DNA from: Neofusicoccum parvum
Taxonomy: Eukaryota; Ascomycota; Dothideomycetes; Botryosphaeriales; Botryosphaeriaceae
DNA: 64,000 bases
Assembly: GCA_020912385.1 (NCBI GenBank)
Contig: CP087212.1
Coordinates: 744,001 to 808,000, forward strand
Direction of reading: 5' to 3'
The translations under genes and the position numbers were made by a program. Of the stretch, positions 11,830 through 23,449 are shown piece after piece. The notes under the pieces are model-generated. The model saw only the letters and a program-made list of their open reading frames with translations, searched no databases and was not told the DNA's origin. Each line of letters starts with the position of its first letter. Positions within the stretch are counted from its first letter, which is position 1.

Positions 11830-12787
11830 TCACATTGCGATACCAGTGGCATACGCCCAGTTGTTCCTCATCAATTGTCCCATGATCTCCCTGTTGAGCG
11901 CGAACAGCACGTCTCTCATCGGCCATTGGTTAGGATCAATAAGCTGACCGCATGTAGGACACTGTGGTTCAGGGCTAGTCCTTAATTGTTCAATTTGTTC
12001 ACCATGCCTTTGAATAGCCAACATGGTTTCAAAGTCTTCCGAAAACCCCTTTGCGATCACACTGCCTACGCAGGTGCTGCATTGTTCATGGCCGCACTGG
12101 AGGAAGAAGCCTTCATATGTTAATGTCGGCGGGTGTTGGAAGAAGCATTGGAAATCGTGTGTGTGTTGGGGTAATGCATTCCATTGACCGGAACGAGCCT
12201 CGGGGGCCGTTTATATCTGCCACGTGTCCGTCCCCAAGAGGACGAGGTTGTGTTCGGTGATGTTCGACTGCGTTGTCTTGACAGTCTGCAATAGCCTGAT
12301 GGTATGTTCCATCGTGATGGCGTTCTCTGTCGTGGCGGTCCACCATTGGATCGTGATTGTGTGATCCCTCCTGATGGTGCATTCCGGTCTGCCGTTGTTC
12401 TCCGTCCTGGTGATCCATGCCGTTCCGCGGGTGTGTTGCACTCGGATACTGGGATCCATTCCGCCAGCGGGCTCCCATAAAAGGTTCGTCCCCGGTGCGC
12501 TGATTGCTTGAATCGGCACCTGGGCTTGCCTTTCCATGGTGGCTTTCTGCCCCGTAAGCGCCGTCGTTTATGCGAAAACGTACTTCTTCACGATTGCTTT
12601 CAACCTCCTGTATGGTTCTGGATTGAACTTCGCGGACGTTGTGGCTACGTGACCTGATTGGCAAGTAGTGGATAGGCGTGTGCGGCGGCGATGGCGTCGG
12701 CGGAACAACGGTCGAGTCGAAGGCGGGGAATGGTTCGAGAGGTGACGGTAGGGGTGGGTTAAGTGGACTGACCCTACCCTGCTCAAA
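11830..12787 (-). CDS. Putative multi-exon Cys-rich (RING-like) protein, structure uncertain
   Basis: Two open segments on the minus strand look coding and need joining. The upstream segment (about 12787 down to 12224) encodes a hydrophilic His/Asp/Arg-rich region, opening with Pro/Ser-rich sequence (PLPSPLEPFPAF) and continuing through VREVQSRTIQEVESNREEV. The downstream segment (12096 down to the TGA at 11830-11832) encodes CGHEQCSTC, then CPTCGQLIDP, and a short tail. That Cys/His spacing is like the second half of a RING finger. One frame-compatible join uses donor GT at 12223 and acceptor AG at 12098-12097, preceded by a pyrimidine tract and a CATTAACA branch-like site. No in-frame ATG opens the upstream segment, so a first exon is still missing. 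If the RING reading is right, a ubiquitin-ligase role is possible, but the first zinc-ligand pair is not clear. It may also be a decayed gene. Confidence 0.4.
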
Positions 12788-12807
12788 GGAGTCGTATTCC
12801 TTACATG

Positions 12808-15800
12808 AGAGTCAGATCTGCAAACATAAAGAAGACTTTCGAATAGCTTGAACGTGCTGGAGGAACAATGGACGGTGCCATATGGAGAGGTTGGCAGAAT
12901 GGTGTGTCTTGGTTACACATGAGCAGCGAACTGCGTTTGTTTGATCCTGAGAAGGATGTGTAAATATCTCGGTGAACGTCGTAACGTCAAAGAATGGAGT
13001 CTCAAAGATACATTTGAACGTCGAATTTGCGATTAGAAGAGAGCGGAAGAGTGAAGAATCGTGGCATAAGAAGCATGGAGCTGCCGGTGCGTTGTCGCAA
13101 CTTCCATGATCATCAGAGGCAGGTCCCCGTCTCGCGGGAGTCACGAAGGACGGGGTCCTGCGCCTCCTTCTTCTGTCATGCAATGAGGGGCTGGTCTGCG
13201 GGTAGTTGGGCCTTGGCCTCCCGATATCTTTCAACTGTGTGCTTCTCAAGCCCATTTCGCTAAGACTTCTCTCGACACGGGCCGGCCGAAACTGCTCCCT
13301 GAAAAATGAACGGTTAACCAAAACAGCGGAGCTGAATCTCTACATTTTGTTGGCGTCCGTTCACAAGAGTGTCTCTGCACCTGTCGAGGATGCTCAAATA
13401 ACATGGAAATCCGAACTCCGTCCACCCAAGTGGAGGAGAAATGGAAGGGTCTGCAAGGTTACAACGAGGGAGGTTGATGCTGCCTCAAAGGGCTGGCAAG
13501 GGAAAGCAAAAAACGCCGGATGGCACCACAGTGACAGCAGAAAAATTTATGTATCAGCTTATCCAAGGACCGGTCTAGCCAAGTGACCTGCATTCGGTAG
13601 TACTGGTGGGCCGCAGATGTAGCACAGCAGCCTGCGGCGTACGCGGCAGCAGCCATCGTTCACCACATCCTGACAGCCGCGCAAACGGCAAGCACAAGAA
13701 AATACCGCCCCTGCCACTAGTACCTGCAGCAGATGACGGAACTGACATCTTCTGACGCGTCTATGCAACAACAGGCAGAATGAGGGTCCACCGGAAGGAT
13801 CTCCTGCCTGCGGTACGCGCCCGCGTTCCGCATACCCAGATCATGAGGCTATGCACGCGTTGCCGTCACTCACAGGCTATTTCCAGACTATTTGTTGGGC
13901 GCAAGCCTGGGTGCTACGCGCGATGACGGGTTGCCGTTGGAAGGGTCTGCTAGAACTCAAGTGGCACGGCAGCTGTCAGACCGAACCGGCGGAGTTAAAA
14001 AAAGGGTTCAGGACATCCGCGAACCCGGTTAGGGCATTAAGACTGTGGATATATGGAACGGCGAGCGGTCCGACGCCTCGATGACGCCGCCCTGCCATTG
14101 TTTCCCCTTCTGTGGCAGGCCGGACAAAGCCGTGGCTTGTTGTTAATTCTCCGATTTGAGCAGGCTGAATAGAGCCGGTGCGCCGTGTTACAGCCGCCGT
14201 CAAAACCTTGTGCTGACGGTGATGTGTGCGAAGAACAAACGCTTGTTTGGTGAGTCGCTTATTTCAGGACAAAGACCTGGTTGCCGGGTACCCAAAAATG
14301 CCACTCGGCAAGGCTACCGGCGGAGCGGCTGTCCGGCGGTCTCGAAAGCTGTTTGCCTGGTTTTTTCTTTTCTTCCGCCTGGAATTTTTCTTGCCAAAGG
14401 CAAGGCGTGCTCGAAAAATAAAAGAACACCTCGCGATATTTTGTTTTTCTTGCTCAGCTGACGGTGAGGCTGAGCCAAAGGCACAAGGCTGCCAGCGACC
14501 CGGTGTGAAATACGAAGGTCCTGCAAAGATGCGAAAAGAGGGAACGGATTGTTAATTGCTTACACCGCCAAAACCTACCTTGCCGCTTGAGGACGCCGCG
14601 GGAGCGAGCACTGTGCAGGTCGCGACCAGCAGCGAAAGAAAACACCAGGCCGGGGCCTTCGCTCTAGAATCGGTGGATGAGCCGGGCATCCGCGAAACAG
14701 CCGCCGTCTTCATCGACGGGGGCCGGTTTGGCATCGACTGGCACTGGGCGATCGATTTCCCAGGATGGCCGTACGACAGTGCGCGTTTCCCCTGGTCCCA
14801 GAGGCTTTTGCTCCTTCGCTCGCTTATGCAGTGACACCAGATCGGAAGCGCACAATCAATCTCGGTACGACATGCGCAACAGATGCAGAAGCGACCTTGC
14901 GGGAACGCGGACAGGGTTGTGAGGCGGCGGCCCGACGTCCACTGCTTCTGCGCGTCATTGCCGGGACCCTTGCTCTTGCGGATCTGTGTAATATCTGGCA
15001 GATCTCCAGGAATGCTACCCACTGGCGACGGGTCTCGTCCTGGTTAGTGGGACGCGGCGCTTCCCGGGCACAGCTCCAATGAGACAGGGCGGATGGATCC
15101 CAAAGCAGACTGGCAGGCGACGTAAATGGACAGGAAAGCACCGCCAGACGGCCTGTTCTGGAGAGTCGAGTCTGGCAAGGGCGTTTGGACGAGTCAAGCT
15201 CGCGGAATGCGACATGGCTGTGCCACGGGCACCACGGCGTCCGTCGCCAGCGAGCGCCAGTGGACGGATGTCAAAGAGAGGAGGGCGCATCGAGGGATGG
15301 GGGTGCGATGTTGCAGCGGCGCCCGCACGGCTGGAATATTCTCGAAGGGAGAACGAAACCGGGCCAGAGGAGCTGGGGCGCGGGGTGCTTTTGCGCGGGT
15401 CGCTGGACGACAGGCGTGCTGGGGGCCGACAGGTCGCATTTGGCGGCGATGGGGATGGCGTCAGGTCGTGGACGGCGGGAGGATCCGCAAGCCTTGCCGC
15501 GCGCGCAGGGGAAGCTGGCCAGTTGGAGCGCTTGCCGGCGGTCGCCAGGGCGGAGCGGGTCAGACACGATGGCGCAGGCGGCCGTCGAGGTGTTCCTGAT
15601 GGCGAGACGCCGCGGGCTCACCAGCAACCGGGTTTCGCGGCAGATCTCGCAGGCAGATCGATCCCTGGAGATCTTGTGGCCGGCGAGGTTGGCCGGGCCG
15701 CATGGTACGGCACGTTTCTTCGCGGTTGAAACCAATAAGACAGGCGGAATGGCGCCCTTGCGCGGCGGAGCTGGCTGGCGGCGAGCCGGGCGAGAGCCGG

Positions 15801-17039
15801 CGGGCGGTGGTGAGGGCGATGCGCGGGCTGCTGGCGGCGGGCGGCGGGCCTGGTGCGGTGCGGGCGATGGTGGATCGCCTGTAGAGGCCTTGCTAGCCCG
15901 TCCCGCGGGCCTGGACGCCGTGCAAACGGCGGCGGTGGCGCGCTGCACGGGGCCCGTTCGAGCAGGCGCGACTTCCCTCCGCGGCGACGCCCACCGCGGC
16001 GCTGGAGGACATGCCGCAACGGATCGCAGGCACAGCAGCGCTGCGTCAGCGGCCAGTTCGGGCAGGCCTGGTGGGCCGACGGGCAGCAGGCCGCCAGCGC
16101 CAGCGGGGCGCGACGTCTCTTTCTTTTCCTGCGACAGCACCAAGCTTCCCAGATCTCAGCGCGCGGAGCCTATTTGACATCCCGCGCGGCCGGCACTCAG
16201 CCCTCTGGCCCGCTGACCAGGGGCTTGGAACCGCCCTGTCGCGCGCATTGGCCGCAGCCCGGCGGCCCATCGCACCGCAGAGCCTTGTCTCAGGTGGCCC
16301 ACGAAAGAACCAGGTCGTCAGGACGCCGTCGTCCCTCCCCCAAGCGCGCAACGGCGGCGGCAATGTGACACGTCCTCAGCCCGCGCTGCCCCTCTCGCCT
16401 CGCCGCCATCGCCCAAGAATGAGCCCGCATTCCTTTGCAACAGGGATACGCTACCAGGAATTGCAACCCATGGCCGCGGCTGCGGGCCACAACGCCCTAG
16501 TTTGACAAGCTTCGAGCGGCCTTGCCCCATCGGGCGCCCGCGTCCTTTTTCGCGAGAGCGTCTTTTGATATAGGGTCGCAAAGCTCCAACTCCATCGTGT
16601 GACGGGCGTGTATCTTGGCCAATTCCGTCCACCGCCTGTCCCGTTTCGACTGCGGGCCCATCGTCGACTCAGTTCAAGCATTCCTCCTCCAGCACGGCCG
16701 CCCGCTGCTCCAAGTTCGAGTTGTACTCGTCCCGGCCGCTCCGCTGCATATAAGAAGACGTGACGGCGCCCTGGAGATCTGCCACCAGCGAAGATCAGAT
16801 CCCCTCTCTCGACCCACGCTTCCTCTCTGCGAATCGGCGAATTTACAGCTGTACCTCTCTGCAACGCTGCGCTGTCTGCCTCCCGTGAGTCGCCTCCTGC
16901 CCAGGCACCGGCCAGCGCTGACCGCAGACGTCACAGCTGCCTGTCGCTCTTTAAATCCACCGCAGCTCAGTGCCAGCGCCTCTCGCTCCGCACCTCTCCC
17001 CCAGCCCCCCCGCCCGGCACCACCACGCACCCGCCCGCC
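12808..17039. other. Gene-sparse spacer, about 4.2 kb
   Basis: No convincing gene is seen. From about 15080 to 16500 the DNA is very GC-rich and stays open on both strands (15185-16177 plus; 15271-16143 minus), but the translations are Arg/Ala/Gly-rich low complexity with no domain, as expected from composition alone. About 12812-13321 on minus may contain the missing first exon of the Cys-rich gene. The end of the spacer carries a TATAAG motif at 16749-16754, about 290 bases before the small Cys/His gene. Confidence 0.45.
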
Positions 17040-17207
17040 ATGGCTGTGTCCGGCAACTGCGAGCACTCGTTCAAGATGGTCAAGTCGGACAACTCGCTCA
17101 TCCACTGGATCTGCAACCTCTGCCACTCGGGGCCGCACTGGTTCATCTTCGAGTGCCAGCGCTGCAAGCTCAAGACCTGCCAGCCGTGCAAGGCCAAAAG
17201 CGGCTGA
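17040..17207 (+). CDS. Small 55-residue Cys/His-rich protein
   Basis: The ATG at 17040 lies in an optimal context (CCGCCATGGC) and opens a 55-codon frame ending in TGA at 17205-17207. The protein is packed with ordered zinc-ligand candidates: CEH near the start, then CNLCHSGPHW, CQRCK and CQPC, in a compact domain with aromatic residues (HWICN, WFIFE). The spacing CxxC...CxxC...CxxC with His residues is what a small zinc-binding fold would show. I recall similar tiny proteins annotated as hypothetical in other ascomycetes, but I cannot verify this here. The function is unknown; binding zinc is inferred from residue pattern. There is no signal peptide or membrane segment. It is short enough to be missed by automatic gene finding. 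Confidence 0.75.
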   Translation: MAVSGNCEHSFKMVKSDNSLIHWICNLCHSGPHWFIFECQRCKLKTCQPCKAKSG

Positions 17208-20200
17208 GTGACGCAGGGCGCACGCTCGCCGGGTCCTGCAATTTTGGTGTTGACGTCGACGCAGTCTCGCCTAGCAACCGGGCCTCCGGTCGAGGGCGTT
17301 GGACGATCTGCACTCGCTCATCGCGCGCAGGGATGTCTGCCCTGCGCCCTGCCGAGATCTCCACCGCGCATGCCATCTCCAAGCAAACAAAACATCTCAC
17401 GCCTCATCTCTTTAATTTCCTTTGCATCGGATACCCACTCTCAGCTTCCACACCACCCTCGGCGTTCGCGGCGCTCGTCGGCTGCTCCGGAGCCCGTCTG
17501 GCGCACAGACGGGCGCTCTCCTTCGAAATCGAATCGGATCGGTCACCTCGGGCGGTTATCTTCCTTGCGGCTTCCATCTTCTTCTTTTCCCACCTGCGAC
17601 ACAAAAGCAATCTACTTGACTTTCTGGAACGGCGCAAGATATCCTAGACCGGACAGGGGCTTTATGCACGCGTTGGCGAATGGGCTTGGGTGATTTAAGA
17701 AAATACTTCTGGCGTACCTGACTTTGGCGCGGCTTGCATGATTCAAGATTGGCCTGATTTGGTTGGCTGCGATCGCGCCCCTTTCCCCTTCCTCCCACCA
17801 GCAGCCCTCTGTCTCAGCCCGGCCGCGAATCGAGCCTCTCTTCCATTTTTTTTCCTTTTCTCTTGGCATGGAACGGCATCTTTCTTAGTTACAAGACCCT
17901 GCAACAAGATCTCGGCGCACGCGCAAGCACCCGCGCATTGTTTTCTACCCCGGCATTTTCTATTCCCGCTTCGGTAATGGATAATGTATCGCTTTTACAA
18001 AAGCTGCTCTAGACGCGTACTACATACTTGGACACTTTATTCATCACCTTCTGTCGCGCTACCTCTCGTGATGCTCACCCCGCTCCGCCTCCCACCTCCA
18101 CCCGTGTGCGAATCTCCCGACGTGCCGCGCCATCCTTCATCCATCCTCACACAGCCTCAAAACACGCACAGCCCGCTTTTGCTCGCCTCGCCGGAGAAGT
18201 TTCCTGCCACTCGGGTCGTCTTCATGTCGCCATGAGCTCACGCGTAACGGCGGTGGTTCACCGCTCCTCTGATCTGCCATCATCTCGATACAAGCCGCGA
18301 CGGGTTTCAGAACGGAGGGGCCGGAGCAACTTCCGCTGGCCGCACGTCACGCCCTCGGTGGCAGTCGGTCTTGCTCGCCTTCTCCCTACTCATTGTCAAT
18401 GCCTTCTTTCTGGCCGCCCGCGGGCTTGTCCATTGAGTTTGCTGAAGGTTTGCCCGGCGCGGACGCACACGGCACAGACACACCGCTCTTCTCGTCTGGA
18501 ATCAAGCAGCATTAACGGCCCTATAGCTGCATAGGCAAGGCTGTGCCGAAAAAGGACCACCGGGCAATGCGGTGTCGCGGGGCGCGGCGGATGGCTGCGC
18601 GGCAGCCGGCATGTGCGCTCGTTGCCAAAGGGACCCATGCCTCCGAATCGACCGGCAGCGAGAGAGGGAAAGAGGTCAAGGAGCAGCAGGCGACCAGTCG
18701 AAAGAAAGCAAAGTCGGTTGAGCCGTCTCGCCGCGGATGCGGCAGCGCTTGCCTAGCGCGAGCGGAAGTGGTCTGACGAGCGGCGGCGGGCAGCCCTAAC
18801 GCGCCAGCAAAGCGTGGTGGATGTGGCAGGGCTGCCGGCCACAGCGGACGGGCACCTGTGATCCTTAAACAAAAGCCGACGTCATTTATCCCGGCAGGCT
18901 GCTGGCAGGCAGCTTTGGGCGAGCCGAGCGTCGTGTGCCGACACGTTTCGCGGAACCCCGCCGGGGATTATTCAGAGCAGCCCGGGCGGCGCTAAGAATA
19001 CCACGGCCGCTGCCTCGCTGACGAAACGGTCGCTTGTGCCCTGCGGCCGGCCGGCCGGTTAAAGGCGAGACGAAGAAAAGGTGCGATCAAAAAACCTTGG
19101 TGTTTTGGTAAGCGAGCCAAAACAAGAAGCTTGAGGTCCGGTCAAAGTCTTTTCTTCCCTGCCCGACCGGTCAGCGCATCCCGTCATCATGCATGCATAT
19201 CGCTGCTGGCGATCGAACGGCCCCCTTGTCACGGATCGATTGGTCCGGCGCCGCGTGGGACCTCTGACTCCGCCGTGGTTGATTTGATCGGCAGGAACGA
19301 GGTACGGTAGATCCCCACGAAACCAAAAATCGAACCCACGCGAGCATACGAGCGAAAATTAAGAAAATCTCCGAGACGTAGCGCAATGCGGCGATCATCG
19401 ACACGTCAATCCGCAACAGCTACCGTTTCTGTGATCGGCGCTGACAGAGAGAGTGGGAAGGAAGGCCGACGCGGCCAGCCCGGGCTCGCACATGACATCG
19501 TGATTCTGCAGGCATCCATCGCGTCCGTGCCACTGCTGGCTCGGATACCGGTGCGTAGTACGTTCTTCGCGCCGGCTGCTGTCGTACGGCGAAATGGCGG
19601 CGAGGCGAATGCGAGCGCCGTCGACTCTGTCTGCTTGCTGCTCGCTGCGCGCTCCACGCCGGCTGCGCACCTGCACCTGCGCCCTCCAAATTTGCACACA
19701 TCCGTGCCTGGAGGACCAAGCGTAGTCTTCGCCAGTGCCTGCCGATAGGCGGTCCAATGGCCTGCAGCATCACCGCTGGCGCCACTCGTACCTGCATTAG
19801 CCCCAACACCCGCGCTGCAGCCACACTCTCCCATCACAATCTCAGCCTCAGGCATCCAGACGAGCAGAACCACCGCCCAACCGCGTCGTGAAAAGAACAA
19901 AAGAACAAAAGAAGAAGCCGCGCAGAAAACCCGGTGCGAGGCGAGACTTGCAGCGCGCCATCAGCGCCTCACCGCACGCCCCCTCCGCGCCCACCGCTCT
20001 TCCCTTCCCCGTGTCATCTGCCCACCCCTCGCCGCAGCCACCCGCCTCACCTCCACCTCCAACCTCCAACCTCGAACCCACTTCACCCCCTCCTCACGCC
20101 CACACCTCACCCGCGCTCCCCTCGCAGCACCGTCGCCCCGACCTCACTCCCCGCCCGCGCCCCCCGCTCCAAAGCGCCGCAGCTCCACCGACCGCGCACC

Positions 20201-21320
20201 GCGTCCCCAGCAGGCGAGGCGAGGCGGTCTGGCGCCGTCGCACGCGGACCTGCAGCGGCGCCGGGAGGCTTGCTTCGTGCGCCCGGGACGGCGGGCGAGG
20301 GCGACGCGCCCGACCGCCCGGTTCGGCTGCGCGGCGAGCCAGTTTTCCTTCCGGGGTGACGCGCAGCGTCTGTCTGGGTAGCCGCCCGCCCGCCCGCCGC
20401 ATGCGGTGGAACGAGGGACGGCGGGGAGGGTGCGGCGCTTGGGTGCGGTGCGGCGACCGGGGACGGGCGGTGAGGGTGGCGGGGTGGGACGGATGGCGTG
20501 GGGGTCTGAGGGCGGGGAGGGTGGAAGAAGGTGACGGGGTGGTTGCGCTGGTGCTGGGGTTGGAGCTGGGTCTGTTCTTGCCTCATGTCGCAGGGGAGGA
20601 TACTTAAGTGGATGGAGAGAGACTGCGTCGTTCGTGACTTCTTCTCGGTCTCCTCAGCTCAGTGTTGCAACATGCTCACCAAGCCTTGTGCTTACTATCT
20701 ATATCTTTTCCTTCCCCGAGATTTCCTTCTGCAGTCACTACAAGGACCTCGGCCGCAAGAATGACCTGCTAAACAGGAACATATGGTTCTCATTATGTAC
20801 AAACGCCGTGTCTTATCATGAACCGGTGACCACTGGACGGGAAGCATTTCAAACAAGGTGAAGCAACTGTTCTCTGGATGTGCCTTCTCGCGGCCGCCTA
20901 GCTGTAGATAATAGTTTGGAACAGCATTCCTAGCGCTTGGAAGGCCTTCCTCTTCTTATAATGACTAGATAGGCCCTGGCAGGAATCTTCTATGACGACT
21001 CTGCTCGTCCAATCTGCTTGAACGGACTTGTTTGTGGGTTTCTTTTTGCTCAAGTCTGCTTGTGTCCCCCGCCCCATTCACCATGAAGAAATTGCTGAAC
21101 TACTCTCGCCATCGGCGGTTCTTTGTGATTCACTCATTGCTACAATCGAATATCCAAAACGAAATCATGTCATTCCATTTCATCATCTCATAACGAGTCC
21201 ACATCTCAACCTCTCCCAGTGTACTCTACCCGCATCGTCCATCGACCTAGCACGTCACGAACCATCACAATATCTAAGCCCTATCTAGAGCACTCTCCAA
21301 GACAACACACTACCTCCTCC
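17208..21320. other. Gene-sparse spacer, about 4.1 kb, with a strong C-to-G skew switch
   Basis: No gene is supported. The notable structure is at about 19960-20600: a C-rich plus strand (19960-20180) changes to a strongly G-rich one (about 20400-20580). Frames open through it on both strands encode only Pro/Arg/Gly-rich sequence. The rest is mixed-composition DNA with short chance frames. The right end is the 3' flank of the permease gene. Confidence 0.5.
20459..20488 (+). other. Putative G-quadruplex motif
   Basis: Five runs of at least three G lie within 30 bases (20459-20462, 20465-20467, 20474-20476, 20481-20484, 20486-20488), separated by loops of 2, 6, 4 and 1 bases. This meets the usual G-quadruplex consensus on the plus strand. 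Folding in the cell is inference. Confidence 0.45.
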
Positions 21321-23449
21321 TCACCCAAACACCTCCACCACCGGTCCCTCATACCACCTCCTCGCAAAACCCACATAATACACCACGCCAAACGCGACCC
21401 ACCCGCCCAGCACGACGCTCGCGTAGTTCATATTCTGCGGCGAGACAGGCTGGACGCTCGGGAAAGTGCTGAACACCATCGCGACAGCGAGCCAAGCGAC
21501 GGCGGCGGCGTTGACCCAGGGGCCCCAGGCGCCGAGCGAGAAGGGGCCGGGGGCGCGGATGGGGGAGTCGGGGCGGCGGCCGTAGGCGAGCATGTAGGCG
21601 ATGGGCAGGATGTACGACGCGTACATGCCGAGGATGGCCATGGACAGGATGGCGTTGAACGCCGTCGTGTTGCCGAGGTAGATGAAGCCCAGCAGCGCCT
21701 GCAGCAGCGACGTGCACACCACCATCCGCACCGGCACCTCCCACCGCTCGTCGACGTGCGCGAAGTACGACGAGAACGGCACGGCGCGGTCGCGCGCGAA
21801 GGCCCACGCCGTGCGGGACGTCGACGTCGTGCCGGCCGCGTTGGCCGCGACGGCGATGAGCGAGATGAAGAGGGAGAGGATGGTGGCGCCGGCGCGGTTG
21901 CCCGTCACGTTTTGGAAGAGCTGCATGAAGGGGAAGCCGGTGGGGGAGGAGAGGAGTGAGGTCAGGTCGCCGAGGGCGAAGAGCATGACGATGCAGTAGA
22001 TGAGGCCCATGAGGCCGTTGACCACGATGGAGCCGATCATGGCGAGCGGGACGGAGCGGGACGGGTTGGGGAGTTCTTCTGCGAGATGGGCCGCCGCATC
22101 GTAGCTGGTGGCGGGTCTGTTAGTCTGTGATGCTGTGGTAGAGGATTGTGGGTATAGTTTCCGTCAAGGAGAACGAGAATGGAACTGATTAGGAAATCGA
22201 CTCACCCAAGGAACGGATACACCGCGCTCAACATGCCCACCAGCCAGCTCACACCATCATTCTCCCACCCGCTCGAGTTCTCAAACTGTTTGAACACGTA
22301 CTCAGCGGTGTGACCGCCCTGCTGGCCCACACCCATCACGCCCAGCACGATCACTGTCGCGACGAAGCCAACAACGTGCACGATACCGCTGACAGTGTTG
22401 GTGTGCGGCAGCACACGCACACCAAAGATGTTGACGATGGTGCTGTACACGATAATGAGCCAGTAGAACAGCATGCCCTGCCACCGCTGCGGCACGTATG
22501 TCTCTGACGCGTCGTTGAGCACGATCAGAGCTTGGAACTGCAGACCAGCGGCGAAGGCAGCCGATGCCGTCAGCACAATTTGCCCGCCGATATTGATCCA
22601 GCCGGTGAACCAAGAGGCCACGAGGCGCGTGTGCGAGGGAGCGAGGGACGCGACCCAGTGGTATTGGCCTAACGGGGTGGTTAGATCGGGTATCTTGGGG
22701 CAGACTATGGGTTGAGAGAAGGAACAAAGAGTGTAATGACATCGGCTGGGGTAGAATAGAGAGTATCTTGTGCATTCAGCGAGGGATAGTTTGAAGTTTT
22801 GCTTCGAGGTGTGTAGTCGTCGTGTTCTAGTAGTTTGCACGGGTAGGATCTTTGACCAGACGAAACGAGAGATGGCAATGCTTGTTCCCACGTGTCCCAG
22901 GAGCGTGAAAGAGAGGCGGAACAGTGGCTAAAGAAGTGAGTGGTAACATACCTCCAGCAGTCGGATACACCGACGCAATCTCGGCGAGCGAGCACGCCGT
23001 CAGAAGCGTTCCGATAAACGCCAGGACACTGCGAAACACGCCGTCAGCACTCAGTTCCATCCAAGAAGCAACGCTCCTCAACCACATCCCCCATCACCAC
23101 TCCGCCCGTCCGCCAGGACGAACTCCTGTCCCTCACCTCACCCATCCCCACCACGACGAACCAACGCGGAGCAAAGGGAAAGACATCACACTTACTAGTT
23201 ATAAAACAAGCACGGCGCCCCGCCGTTCGTCAGCGCCTGGGCCACCACGCTCGACAGCGCCTCCCACGTCCCCATCAGACACACCAGCAGCGCGCCCAGC
23301 GACCACACGCTGAAGTCGCGCCGCAGCTCCTCGGCGTGGCCGGCGACTGGCGACGCCGACCCGGACTGCAGCTCGACGTCGGCGGCCGTGCCGTTGATGG
23401 CCGGCTTGGCCGTCGAGTCGGCGGTGCGTGTTTTGGTGAGGGAAGACAT
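21321..23449 (-). CDS. APC-family amino-acid/GABA/choline-type permease
   Basis: Four exons on the minus strand (23449-23196, 23028-22952, 22668-22206, 22104-21321) join in phase to 525 residues. Every join falls inside a family motif: FYNY-VLAFIGTLL, YPTAGG-QYHWVA and VYPFLG-YDAAAHLAEE. The protein has a hydrophilic N-terminus of about 45 residues and about 12 membrane segments, beginning with WSLGALLVCLMGTWEAL. It belongs to the fungal amino acid/choline transporter group of the APC superfamily (relatives include the yeast GABA, choline and biotin-precursor permeases), which import amines or amino acids with protons at the plasma membrane. The substrate cannot be read from sequence. Intron 2 (22951-22669, 283 nt) is unusually long for this window. 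The amine oxidase gene lies next upstream in the same direction. Confidence 0.92.

Noticed and set aside
15185..16177. Open frames of about 300 codons on both strands (15185-16177 plus, 15271-16143 minus)
   Set aside because: The translations are Arg/Ala/Gly/Pro low complexity, both strands are open at once, and no motif is present. High GC content explains the lack of stops.
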